A DNA stretch of 64,000 bases from an uncultured Bacteroidales bacterium. Its GTDB lineage: Bacteria; Bacteroidota; Bacteroidia; Bacteroidales; Muribaculaceae. This document shows, one piece after another, positions 17,032 to 24,714 of the stretch. The notes beneath the pieces were generated by a model. That model saw only the letters and a list, made by a program, of their open reading frames with translations. It did not search any database and was not told the DNA's origin. The stretch spans positions 1-64,000 of the forward strand of contig CADAAI010000011.1 of the NCBI GenBank assembly GCA_902785925.1, written 5' to 3'. The translations under genes were made by a program, and so were the position numbers. The first letter of the stretch is position 1; the number at the start of each line of letters is the position of its first letter.

Positions 17032-18585
17032 ATGAAAAAATTTATATATGCTATTATAGCTATTGGTGGACTTCTCTCGTTGAGCGCCTGCTCCGAAGAT
17101 AGTCTTGTCACTACTCCCACCGATGCACTCGACTATGGAACCATGATGAGTGATCCCGATCATGCCATGGTGGCTATTGATGGTGTTTACCGTTCAATGT
17201 ACACTGCTGGATGGTCTACCGAGTTCAATATTCATCAGTGCTTCGGTATTAGTGCCTACAATTTGGCAGCCGAACTCATGGGTGACGACATGATGATGGG
17301 AGCCGCTGGTTCGGGTTGGTTCTGGTATGATCACGTTTACAATGTAAAAGCGCGCTACACAAGTGATGGATGGCGTTCTTATGACTTGTGGAATGGCCAT
17401 TACAAATGGATTGCCAATGCCAACTATGTTATCGACGCAATGGAGAAATATGTAGCCACCGAGAACGATGCTGTGACTAAGGACTATGTGCTTGGTCAAG
17501 CCTACGCAATTCGTGCTTACTCTTACTTCATGCTTTCTCAGTGGTTTGCCCGTACCTATAAGGGGCATGAAAGTGACCCATGCGTGCCCATTTATACTCA
17601 ACCCACTTATAAGGGTACAACAGGTCAGAAACGTGCAACAGTTGCCGAGGTTTATGCACAAATCGACAACGACCTCAACCGTGCTGTTGAATTGCTTGAA
17701 GGAATATCTCAGCAACATTCAACTAACATGAGCTATGAAGTTGCTCAGGGTATCCGCGCACGTGTGGCTCTCGTTGAAGAGAATTGGGCAGCTGCCGAGA
17801 ATGCAGCCGAGTTGGCTATCGCAAATACAAGTGCACAAATCATCGGCACTAAGGACTTTGAGGGCAACAACGACGTGAAGAACGACAATGTGATGTGGGG
17901 TGCCGAGATTATCGCACCTCAAGCTGGTGGCTATGCTTCACTCTATGCTCACTTGGACACATGCGCAAGCTATGGATTCCGCGCGCCCAAGTTGATGACA
18001 CAATCACTCTACGACAAGATGTCGGAGACCGATACCCGCAAGGCTATTTGGTTCCCCGTAATGCCAGAGGGCAGCGTTGGTTATGGGAAGCACCTGCAGC
18101 GCAAGCTCACATTTAGCGACCCAGCACAGTGGCTTGGCGACTACATCTGGATGCGTGTTGAGGAAATGTACCTCATCGCTGCCGAGGCTGAGTGCCGTCA
18201 AGGTAAAGAAGCTGAAGCGAAAGAGCACCTCATGGCTCTGATGGAGAAACGCGATCCTAACTACACTTGCGAAAAGACTGGTACTGCTTTGGGAGCTCTC
18301 ACTAGTGATGAGACAGGTTCACTGCTCGAGGAGATAATACTGCAACGCCGTATTGAGTTGTGGGGTGAAGCAGGTCGTATCTTCGATATCAAGCGTCTGC
18401 ACCAAGGATTTGTACGCAACCCAGCCGATGGATGGGCTACTGCCGCAAGACTTGCCAACCATCCTGCAACCGCCGATCCCGAAAGCTACTGCTGGGTTCT
18501 CACAATTCCACAGGCCGAGTTTGACGGAAACGCCAACATGACTCTTGAGAACGACCAGAACCCACTTGGTGACTATCCCAATTAA
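17032..18585 (+). CDS. susD-like: SusD/RagB family surface lipoprotein
   Basis: The 517-residue protein has a lipobox (LLSLSAC, Cys20) and a SusD architecture of TPR helices. These include ANYVIDAME, GQAYAIRAYSYFMLSQWF (the conserved RAY..F..L.. element) and EMYLIAAEAECRQGKEAEAK. Near the C-terminus is IILQRRIELWGEAGRIFDIKR, the usual RR.E.W.EG.R..D.KR motif. It forms the lid over the SusC pore and binds the substrate at the cell surface. It follows susC by 21 bases and ends before a strong terminator. Confidence 0.95.
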   Translation: MKKFIYAIIAIGGLLSLSACSEDSLVTTPTDALDYGTMMSDPDHAMVAIDGVYRSMYTAGWSTEFNIHQCFGISAYNLAAELMGDDMMMGAAGSGWFWYDHVYNVKARYTSDGWRSYDLWNGHYKWIANANYVIDAMEKYVATENDAVTKDYVLGQAYAIRAYSYFMLSQWFARTYKGHESDPCVPIYTQPTYKGTTGQKRATVAEVYAQIDNDLNRAVELLEGISQQHSTNMSYEVAQGIRARVALVEENWAAAENAAELAIANTSAQIIGTKDFEGNNDVKNDNVMWGAEIIAPQAGGYASLYAHLDTCASYGFRAPKLMTQSLYDKMSETDTRKAIWFPVMPEGSVGYGKHLQRKLTFSDPAQWLGDYIWMRVEEMYLIAAEAECRQGKEAEAKEHLMALMEKRDPNYTCEKTGTALGALTSDETGSLLEEIILQRRIELWGEAGRIFDIKRLHQGFVRNPADGWATAARLANHPATADPESYCWVLTIPQAEFDGNANMTLENDQNPLGDYPN

Positions 18586-18616
18586 TTTGGAATAAAGTAA
18601 CAAAAACATAATCATC

Positions 18617-18652
18617 AAGGGCCGCACAACCACTGTGCGACCCTTGTTTTTT
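18617..18652 (+). terminator. Terminator of the susC-susD operon
   Basis: AAGGGCCGCACA pairs with TGTGCGACCCTT around a five-base loop, followed by GTTTTTTC. One internal mismatch is present. Confidence 0.85.
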
Positions 18653-18682
18653 CATCGTTCTTTTCTCCAGTAGTAAATCTCA

Positions 18683-18720
18683 CAAAGAAAGAGGGCCGCG
18701 CATCGCTGCGAAGCCTTCTC
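18683..18720 (-). terminator. Possible terminator of the capsid-like gene
   Basis: On the minus strand an imperfect GC-rich hairpin (GAAGGC..CGC / GCG..GCCCTC) is followed by TTTCTTTG, about 50 bases after the stop of the capsid-like gene. It resembles a degenerate version of the neighbouring susD terminator. Confidence 0.4.
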
Positions 18721-18765
18721 GTTGAGAACATTTATGAAACAAAGAACATTAAAAAGCATTTACTG

Positions 18766-20178
18766 TTACATCTTGATGATGCGCATGTGGGCCTTGGGGT
18801 AGCGCAACACGAGGCAGCTTGCCTCGGTGAGTACTGTAGCGTCGACGTTGCGCACACCACTGGCCTTGAGGTTGAGTGTTTCGGCGCTGAATGGCACGTG
18901 GGTGTACTTTTGCAGGTACTCGGGGTCGATGATCATGCCAGCACTCTCCATGCCACACTCGTCAAACACCTCGCTCAGCAGCACATAGAGGGTGCCGAAT
19001 TTCGAGCGTAGCTCAGTGAAGTCGATACCCCACTTTGTTACGGTATCGCTGGCGGTAATAACTCGGTTGTAGTCGAGCTTGTTGAGGTAACCGATGAGCT
19101 CGGAGCCGCCAATGAGAATCTTGCGCTTGCTGCCGGCATTGCCTGTGAAAGCCTCGCGCATGAGGTCGATGATGGTCTCTTGTGTGAAGCCGTCGTCACC
19201 GTAGGCATACTCCTTGCCCGCCTGGTGCCATATGCCGCCGGTGAGCATCACGTTCTCCTTCTTGTTGTTGTCCCACACGCGGGCTTTCACACCAAAGAGA
19301 AAACTCTTCTCCATGCCCAGGCGCATGTCGTAGACTGCCGCTTCTTCCTGGTCGTTCATGGTCCAGTCCACTTCCTTGTTGGCAAGCTTCTGCATAGTCG
19401 ATTCCTCGACTTGCATCTTAAATATCTGGCAGAATTGACTTGCTTTGTGGGGCAGAGCCTCAAATTGTGGCGACATGACATCGAGCTCGGTGGCAGCGCG
19501 TCCCATGCGAATTAGTACTGCGCCTCGCGATATGCTAGGCAAGCAGCCTTCAACGCTTCCAATCTTCTTGCCATTGACTGCTTGAACGCGTAGTCCGTTG
19601 GTGGTGTCGCGTGAGAGCACATAGAGCACAAGCTCTTGCATGCTCTGTGTTACTCCGTCGGGCTCGTAGCCGTAGGTTCCCTGCACGAGAATTGTGTCGC
19701 TTGCATCGAAAATCTCATCGTTGGCGGTGTGAATTATGGGTCGTGTGCTGTCGGTAGTTGCCTCGCCGTCGTCGGGTTCGCTATAGGCTTGACTCATAGT
19801 TGTTAAAGTCGGCTTGGTGTCTACATTATGGTATTCGACAATCATACTTCCCGAGTGCTTAGAGCCGGCGCAGCGCGAAAGTTGGTCGATTGGCGTAGCC
19901 ATGGGACGTATCTTCACGATTTGTTGGTCAATCTCATTGAGCAGTAAGCCGGGTGCCGCCTCGTGTGTGAGATCGGTGGTGAGTGGCTCGTCAACCACAT
20001 GTTTGCCTCCTGCCACGCCGCCAATAACGATGGCGAGCATTGTGCTGTGGTCGCCCATGTAGCAACCGCCCAGGATGAGCATTATTACAATTGCCAGCAA
20101 GAGCATGAGCAGCTGGCGGTGATTTTTCACCCAGTTGTGCGCATCCTTGATGCGCTTGATAGTGTTTTTCAAAAACAT
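18766..20178 (-). CDS. SU10-type phage major capsid protein fold with N-terminal membrane segment
   Basis: From about residue 60 the 470-residue protein follows the order of SU10-like (HK97-fold) major capsid proteins. An N-arm LLLNEIDQQIVKIRPMATPI is followed by SMIVEYHNVDT. A middle segment reads HKASQFCQIFKMQVEES ... YDMRLGMEKSFLFG. A domain around MLTGGIWHQAG ... KILIGGSELIGYL comes next. The final part is FGTLYVLLSEVF ... GMIIDPEYLQKYTHVPF ... PKAHMRIIKM. The first 46 residues are extra: a basic segment (KNTIKRIKDAHNWVKNHR), one hydrophobic helix (23-38) and a possible lipobox (LILGGC, Cys39). Methionines at 41 and 47 could be the ancestral start. No terminase, portal, protease or tail gene is nearby; only a small acidic gene precedes it. 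Shell formation and membrane tethering are inferences. Confidence 0.7.
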   Translation of the reverse strand: MFLKNTIKRIKDAHNWVKNHRQLLMLLLAIVIMLILGGCYMGDHSTMLAIVIGGVAGGKHVVDEPLTTDLTHEAAPGLLLNEIDQQIVKIRPMATPIDQLSRCAGSKHSGSMIVEYHNVDTKPTLTTMSQAYSEPDDGEATTDSTRPIIHTANDEIFDASDTILVQGTYGYEPDGVTQSMQELVLYVLSRDTTNGLRVQAVNGKKIGSVEGCLPSISRGAVLIRMGRAATELDVMSPQFEALPHKASQFCQIFKMQVEESTMQKLANKEVDWTMNDQEEAAVYDMRLGMEKSFLFGVKARVWDNNKKENVMLTGGIWHQAGKEYAYGDDGFTQETIIDLMREAFTGNAGSKRKILIGGSELIGYLNKLDYNRVITASDTVTKWGIDFTELRSKFGTLYVLLSEVFDECGMESAGMIIDPEYLQKYTHVPFSAETLNLKASGVRNVDATVLTEASCLVLRYPKAHMRIIKM

Positions 20179-20271
20179 AAGAAATTGAGTTTTAAGTGTT
20201 TTGTTTAAAATGTGGAGAGTAGTAACTATAGATTGGAGAGCATCCTCTTCCCTCTCTCCCCTCTTCCCTGT

Positions 20272-20661
20272 TTAGTCCCAGAAGCTGCGCTTGCGGTAGA
20301 TGGGGAAGTTCACTGGCTTGGGTTGTTGGTCGTCGTTGAGTTTGTTTGCGGCCTCGATCACCTCGTTGCGGCCTCGCAGATAGCCGGCGGCCTCGGCATT
20401 CTTCATCTCCTCGTCGTGGCTGAGGGCGTTGACGATGAGTTTGACAAAGTTCTCGCCGGGAGCCTTACCCGCCTCAATTCCGTCGATGATTGCTCGTGCC
20501 GAGGTGGCGATACTATCGCTCACTCCAAGCTTTTCGAGAATCGCCGCTACGGCATCAGGTTGCTGTTCCTCTAGCTGCTGCTCTTGTGCTTCGCACGGTT
20601 GATGTGTGGAGTCGAGTGGTTCCTCGTCGCAGTGACGCATAGTGTTGTTGTCGTTTTCCAT
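20272..20661 (-). CDS. Small acidic protein upstream of the capsid-like gene, scaffold-like
   Basis: Starting at ATG 20661 (the upstream alternative overlaps the leader hairpin), the 129-residue protein is Glu/Gln-rich. Its N-terminal third is probably disordered (EAQEQQLEEQQPD). A helical middle (AVAAILEKLGVSDSIATSA ... FVKLIVNALSHDEEMK) and a conserved-looking tail (AAGYLRGRNEVIEAANKL, then FPIYRKRSFWD) follow. No enzyme motif is seen. It ends 93 bases before the capsid-like gene on the same strand. The order small acidic protein then capsid matches scaffold-capsid pairs of tailed phages, so a chaperone or assembly role is plausible but unproven. Confidence 0.6.
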   Translation of the reverse strand: MENDNNTMRHCDEEPLDSTHQPCEAQEQQLEEQQPDAVAAILEKLGVSDSIATSARAIIDGIEAGKAPGENFVKLIVNALSHDEEMKNAEAAGYLRGRNEVIEAANKLNDDQQPKPVNFPIYRKRSFWD

Positions 20662-20695
20662 TGCTATTAGATTTGAAGGGTTAATAAAAATGGTG

Positions 20696-20710
20696 CCAAG
20701 TGGCACTTGG
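20696..20710. promoter_or_regulatory. 15-bp palindrome in the leader of the capsid-like unit
   Basis: CCAAGTGGCACTTGG is a perfect palindrome around a central base. It lies just downstream of the predicted transcription start and 35 bases before the ATG at 20661. It could be a repressor operator or an RNA hairpin at the transcript 5' end. Confidence 0.5.
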
Positions 20711-20725
20711 TTGCTTTTCACGTTG

Positions 20726-20733
20726 CAAAGTTA
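20726..20733 (-). promoter_or_regulatory. -7 element of the capsid-like unit
   Basis: On the minus strand the sequence is TAACTTTG (TAnnTTTG). A TTTG-like -33 element is at 20753-20750 with a 16-bp spacer. The unit therefore seems to have its own promoter. Confidence 0.5.
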
Positions 20734-21061
20734 TAATGGCATTTTCGGGCAAAACCACATTAAAAAACAACCTTACTCTCAGAGCCTCAATATTTTAAAA
20801 CTCAGACATTAATTACTGCTATCGCCACTACTGCCCTGGCTCATTCATCATTGAGGCGAGAGCGCTCAACTTCCTGAGCGCCAATGCTGCATGAGTAAAA
20901 TAGCTTGTAAAATTTTAATGTCACAAGAATTTATTGGCAGTAACAACTACCCCATTTCACTTGTAGATAAAAATTTAGTATTCTTCTATATTTGCGTGTA
21001 GTTTCGTCTATCCTATTTTTATTTGTGTAAATGATTTATTATTTTTGCAAAAAATAATCAT

Positions 21062-21069
21062 TATCTTTG
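21062..21069 (+). promoter_or_regulatory. -7 element upstream of the histidine kinase gene
   Basis: TATCTTTG matches TAnnTTTG and ends four bases before the annotated ATG at 21074. The mRNA would be essentially leaderless. The -33 region is weak. Confidence 0.5.
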
Positions 21070-21073
21070 CGCT

Positions 21074-22150
21074 ATGGCTAAGAAATTGACATTTAACCGT
21101 ACCACTCTCATCCACCTCTTGTGCTGGGGTTTGTTGCTTGCCTTCCCACTTTTCACCTATAGGCAGAACGACACCATGACCGACATGTTGCGGCACTATC
21201 TGCGCTCGATGGGCGGCACGATGGCATGGATGGCAATTTTCTATCTGAACTACTGCTATCTTGTGCCCAAAATGCTGTTTGAGAACAAACGCAAGCGTTT
21301 TATTGCTTACAATATGCTGGCTGTATTCTTGCTAGTGGTTGGCATGACGTGGTGGTGGCACTTGATGGGTAACCTGTTTCCTAGCTCGATGCCCAATCCT
21401 GCAAGATTTAACGCACCTCCTAAGTGGACGCGTTTTGTGCAGATGTCGTTCATGCTTATCCTGGTGATTGGACTTAGTGTGGCAATTCGCATGAGTCAGC
21501 GCTGGCACAAGCTGCAAGAGGCAAAGAAGGATGCCGAGCGCATTCGCACCGATGCCGAGCTCAAGAACCTGCGCAACCAGCTTAATCCTCACTTCCTACT
21601 CAACACGCTGAATAATATCTATGCACTCATTGCTTTTGACCCCGAAAAGGCACAGACGGCGGTGGGCGAACTCAGCAAGCTGCTGCGTCACGCGCTCTAC
21701 GACAACCAGAAGCGCTTTGTCCCGCTCTACAAGGAGGTGGAGTTTATCAAGAACTATATTGAGCTGATGAAGATTCGTGTCACCGATAACGTGAAGATTA
21801 ACAAAAACATCGACATCGATAATGACGACTCTACACCCATTGCTCCGCTCATCTTTATCTCTCTCATTGAGAATGCCTTCAAGCATGGCATTTCGCAGTC
21901 GGGAGATGGCGAGATAAGCATCGCAATGAGCAATACCGACGGCAAGATAATATGCGAGATTGTTAATACCAATCACCCCAAGCACGACAATGACAAGAGT
22001 GGCTCGGGAATTGGACTTGAGCAGGTTGCTAAGCGACTAGAGCTCATGTATCCCGGACGCTACGAGTGGGAGAAGGGAATTGACACCGACACCAATAAAT
22101 ATTTCTCTAAAATAATACTCTACAATGATAATAAAGTGCGCAATAATTGA
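21074..22150 (+). CDS. LytS/YehU-type sensor histidine kinase
   Basis: The 358-residue protein has four membrane helices in the first 140 residues, a short coiled-coil linker, and a His_kinase (PF06580-type) domain. The phospho-acceptor is His173 in RNQLNPHFLLNTLNNIYALI. The ATP-binding part includes LIENAFKHGIS (N box) and GSGIGLEQV (G box). There is no separate sensory domain, so the signal is probably sensed in or near the membrane. The stop overlaps the start of the response regulator gene by 26 bases, indicating translational coupling. Confidence 0.93.
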   Translation: MAKKLTFNRTTLIHLLCWGLLLAFPLFTYRQNDTMTDMLRHYLRSMGGTMAWMAIFYLNYCYLVPKMLFENKRKRFIAYNMLAVFLLVVGMTWWWHLMGNLFPSSMPNPARFNAPPKWTRFVQMSFMLILVIGLSVAIRMSQRWHKLQEAKKDAERIRTDAELKNLRNQLNPHFLLNTLNNIYALIAFDPEKAQTAVGELSKLLRHALYDNQKRFVPLYKEVEFIKNYIELMKIRVTDNVKINKNIDIDNDDSTPIAPLIFISLIENAFKHGISQSGDGEISIAMSNTDGKIICEIVNTNHPKHDNDKSGSGIGLEQVAKRLELMYPGRYEWEKGIDTDTNKYFSKIILYNDNKVRNN

Positions 22151-22838
22151 CGATGAGCCCCTTGCTATTGAGCTGCTGGTGAGCTATGTGAAGAAGATAC
22201 CGTTCATGGAGTTGTGCGGCAAGTATTCCAATGCTGTCGATGCAATGAAAGGAATTGCCGACAACCCTGTCGAGCTGGTGTTCCTCGACATTCAGATGCC
22301 CGAGCTCAACGGACTTGAGCTGTCGCGCATGCTGCCCGAGTCGACGCGCGTGGTATTTACCACAGCATTTGATCAGTATGCCGTCGACGGCTACCGAATC
22401 AATGCACTCGACTACCTGCTCAAGCCCATCTCCTATCCCGAGTTTCTCGAGGCATGCAACAAGGCTCTGCAGTGGTTCATGATGGTGCAGCAGGCCGAGG
22501 AGCCCAAAGAGCCCGAGGCGACAAGCATCTTTGTCAAGAGCGAGTACAAACTACTCCAAATCGACCTTGACGACATTCGCTATATCGAGGGCTTGAAGGA
22601 CTATGTGAAAATCTATACCGAGCAGTCGCCCCACCCCATTCTCTCGCTCATGAACATGAAGGCAATGGAGCAGATGCTGCCAGCCTCAAGGTTCATCAGG
22701 GTTCACCGCTCCTATATTGTGCAGAAGAGCAAAATACGCGAGATTGACCGCAACCGCATCGTCTATGACAACGACCTCTACATTCCCATTGGCGACAGCT
22801 ACAAGCAGGCCTTTCTCGACTTCCTGGGGCAGTCCTAA
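22125..22838 (+). CDS. LytTR-family response regulator
   Basis: The 237-residue protein has a receiver domain with phospho-acceptor Asp55 (VFLDIQMPELNG), the acidic pair IIDDE at the N-terminus and the conserved Lys100 (DYLLKPISY). A LytTR DNA-binding domain follows (about 134-235: FVKSEYKLLQIDLDDIRYIE, RVHRSYIV, IPIGDSYKQ). It is the partner of the overlapping histidine kinase. LytTR regulators in Bacteroidetes control varied targets; the next genes downstream are the CotH-like pair, which could be targets. Confidence 0.93.
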   Translation: MIIKCAIIDDEPLAIELLVSYVKKIPFMELCGKYSNAVDAMKGIADNPVELVFLDIQMPELNGLELSRMLPESTRVVFTTAFDQYAVDGYRINALDYLLKPISYPEFLEACNKALQWFMMVQQAEEPKEPEATSIFVKSEYKLLQIDLDDIRYIEGLKDYVKIYTEQSPHPILSLMNMKAMEQMLPASRFIRVHRSYIVQKSKIREIDRNRIVYDNDLYIPIGDSYKQAFLDFLGQS

Positions 22839-22928
22839 GCATTGGTTATAGTATAATTCTGCTTTTGCGCTATATATATAAAAATCAATTTATAGTGCAA
22901 TAGATACACGATATTCAACGTTTTATAA

Positions 22929-22950
22929 GTTAGGGTGAATAGGCCCTAAC
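22929..22950 (+). promoter_or_regulatory. Hairpin just before the first cotH-like gene
   Basis: GTTAGGG (22929-22935) pairs with CCCTAAC (22944-22950) over an eight-base loop, ending seven bases before the ATG at 22958. A second imperfect hairpin (GCGCTATA/TATAGTGC) lies at about 22870-22900. They could separate transcription of the two-component genes or affect translation of the downstream gene. Confidence 0.4.
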
Positions 22951-22957
22951 CTATAGG

Positions 22958-24703
22958 ATGTTGAATTTTTTTGACTTATATATGGCTCTGTTGCGATGCC
23001 GTCGCTTGGTTATAGCGATCTCGGCATTGATGCTGGTGGCCGTTGGTGTTCACTCACAAGTGATTATCAACGGTAATCCCACCTTCAGCGACAGCACGTC
23101 TAATATCATCCTCTACAGCATCCCTCAGGAGTACTTTGGGCACACTTTCACGGCAACGTTTCAGGTTGACCCCGCTACACAGTGGCAGAACATTACTATT
23201 AACGGCAAACCAATCTCCTCCAATCCCATAACCTTTACCAACGTGAGCGGTGATAAATCCTATATCATCAGGGCGAGGAGTAGTGAGGGCCCCATTGTTA
23301 AGCGCTTGCAGTTCACTTTCTTGCCAATTATGAGTATTGAGGGAGAGATTGGATATGACTTTGTCGACACCCACGTTACTCTGCTCACCCCCGACGGCAC
23401 TCTCGATGAGTCAATGCTGGCGCAGGTGAAGTGGAGAGGCGGATATACCAACACCGAAGGCCGCCACAAGCGCAACTACAGCATCAAGTTTATTGATGAG
23501 AACGGCGAGAAGCAGGACCGTCGCTTGCTTGGTATGCGACGCGACAACCATTGGAAACTTGATGCGGGGCAGGTCGACCTCTCTAGGGTGCGCAACCGTG
23601 TGGCTACCGATTTGTGGCTCGACATGGCCCATGAACCTTATTACTACAATCAGGCTCCCGAAGCCCTCACTGCAGCCCGTGGGAAGATGGTCGAGGTGTT
23701 CACTCATGGCAAGTACATGGGCATCTACTCCCTAATGGAGTGCATCGACCGCAAGCAGTTGCAAGTCAAGAAGTATGACGAGGACACCAAGCTGATTCAT
23801 GGCATGATATGGAACACAACCAGCTGGAGTAAGGTGGCTGAGTTCAAAGAATGGGCTTACTACGACAATGACAATCCTTACTTCAACACATTCCTCGTTG
23901 AGTACCCCGACTTTGAAGAGGTACATCCCACCCACCACGAGGACTTGTATAACGCAGTGAGATTTGTTGCTCAGGGCAATGTGAACTCTTTTAATGCCCA
24001 GGCACACCTCTACTTCGACATGCCGGTGCTCATCGACTACGCGATATTCACTCAATTCCTCATTTCGGTCGACAATGGGGTGAACAACATTTTCTGGGTA
24101 ATCTACGATAGAGAAATCGATAAGAAGCTCACTCTTGCCGCTTGGGATCTTGACTGGTCGCTGGGAACCAACCGCGACTCACCCAACTTCAGGGGTGGTA
24201 AGGCTGAGCCCGATTATGACTATAAATTCTCGAGCAAGCAGTTCATCACGCTCAAAGATCCGCAGTGCATCTATCACGATGACATGATTGAGCGATACTG
24301 GCAGCTGCGCAAGACGTGGCTCAGCGAGGAAAGCCTTATTGAGCGACTCAACAGCGTTGTGACCCCCCTTGTAGAGAGCGGCGCAGTGGCTCGCGAGGAG
24401 GCGCGTTGGAGCGGCGACAGCGACATACACGGCCTGCCGCTCGACATTGTGGGCGAGAAAGAATATATAATTGATTGGATAAAGAAGAGGCTGGCGCATC
24501 TCGACCGAACCCTCATGCGGCATCCGTGTGATGTTGACAGCGATGGAGCGGTGACCGCTTTTGACATCTCGGCGATACTTACCTATTTGCTTAATGGCAC
24601 TGGCTACGACAGCAACTTTGACGTGAATGGCGACGGATTTATTACTTCGAGCGATTTGGGCATGCTCTATGATTTTGTCTTGGGGTTAAACCAAAATGAA
24701 TAA
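22958..24703 (+). CDS. CotH-kinase-like secreted protein with dockerin-like tail (first copy)
   Basis: At 581 residues, the protein begins with a membrane/signal segment; the true start may be ATG 22982 (MALLRCRRLVI). A small beta domain with a repeated FLPI element follows, then a CotH domain. CotH signatures include QVKWRGGYTNTEGRHKRNYS, DNHWKLDAGQVD, RNRVATDLW, and the metal-binding core AAWDLDWSLG (Trp396-Gly403). CotH proteins are atypical protein kinases first described for spore coats; secreted Bacteroidetes members are uncharacterised. The tail has dockerin-like repeats (DVDSDGAVTAFDISAILTYL, DVNGDGFITSSDLGMLYDFV). It is followed 11 bases later by a paralogue. Confidence 0.85.
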   Translation: MLNFFDLYMALLRCRRLVIAISALMLVAVGVHSQVIINGNPTFSDSTSNIILYSIPQEYFGHTFTATFQVDPATQWQNITINGKPISSNPITFTNVSGDKSYIIRARSSEGPIVKRLQFTFLPIMSIEGEIGYDFVDTHVTLLTPDGTLDESMLAQVKWRGGYTNTEGRHKRNYSIKFIDENGEKQDRRLLGMRRDNHWKLDAGQVDLSRVRNRVATDLWLDMAHEPYYYNQAPEALTAARGKMVEVFTHGKYMGIYSLMECIDRKQLQVKKYDEDTKLIHGMIWNTTSWSKVAEFKEWAYYDNDNPYFNTFLVEYPDFEEVHPTHHEDLYNAVRFVAQGNVNSFNAQAHLYFDMPVLIDYAIFTQFLISVDNGVNNIFWVIYDREIDKKLTLAAWDLDWSLGTNRDSPNFRGGKAEPDYDYKFSSKQFITLKDPQCIYHDDMIERYWQLRKTWLSEESLIERLNSVVTPLVESGAVAREEARWSGDSDIHGLPLDIVGEKEYIIDWIKKRLAHLDRTLMRHPCDVDSDGAVTAFDISAILTYLLNGTGYDSNFDVNGDGFITSSDLGMLYDFVLGLNQNE

Positions 24704-24714
24704 TTTAAAAGGCA

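Larger units (their letters stand above)
20662..21073. other. Intergenic region between the capsid-like unit and the histidine kinase gene
   Basis: About 410 bases with divergent promoters and no gene. It contains the palindrome at 20696-20710 and the minus-strand -7 box at 20726-20733. A hairpin GCGCTCA/TGAGCGC lies at 20862-20881, and a plus-strand -7 box at 21062-21069. Nothing else is recognised. Confidence 0.6.

Noticed and set aside
18600..21073. Idea of a complete prophage around the capsid-like gene
   Set aside because: No integrase, terminase, portal, protease, tail, lysis or attachment-site repeat was seen on either side; both flanks are ordinary chromosomal operons.
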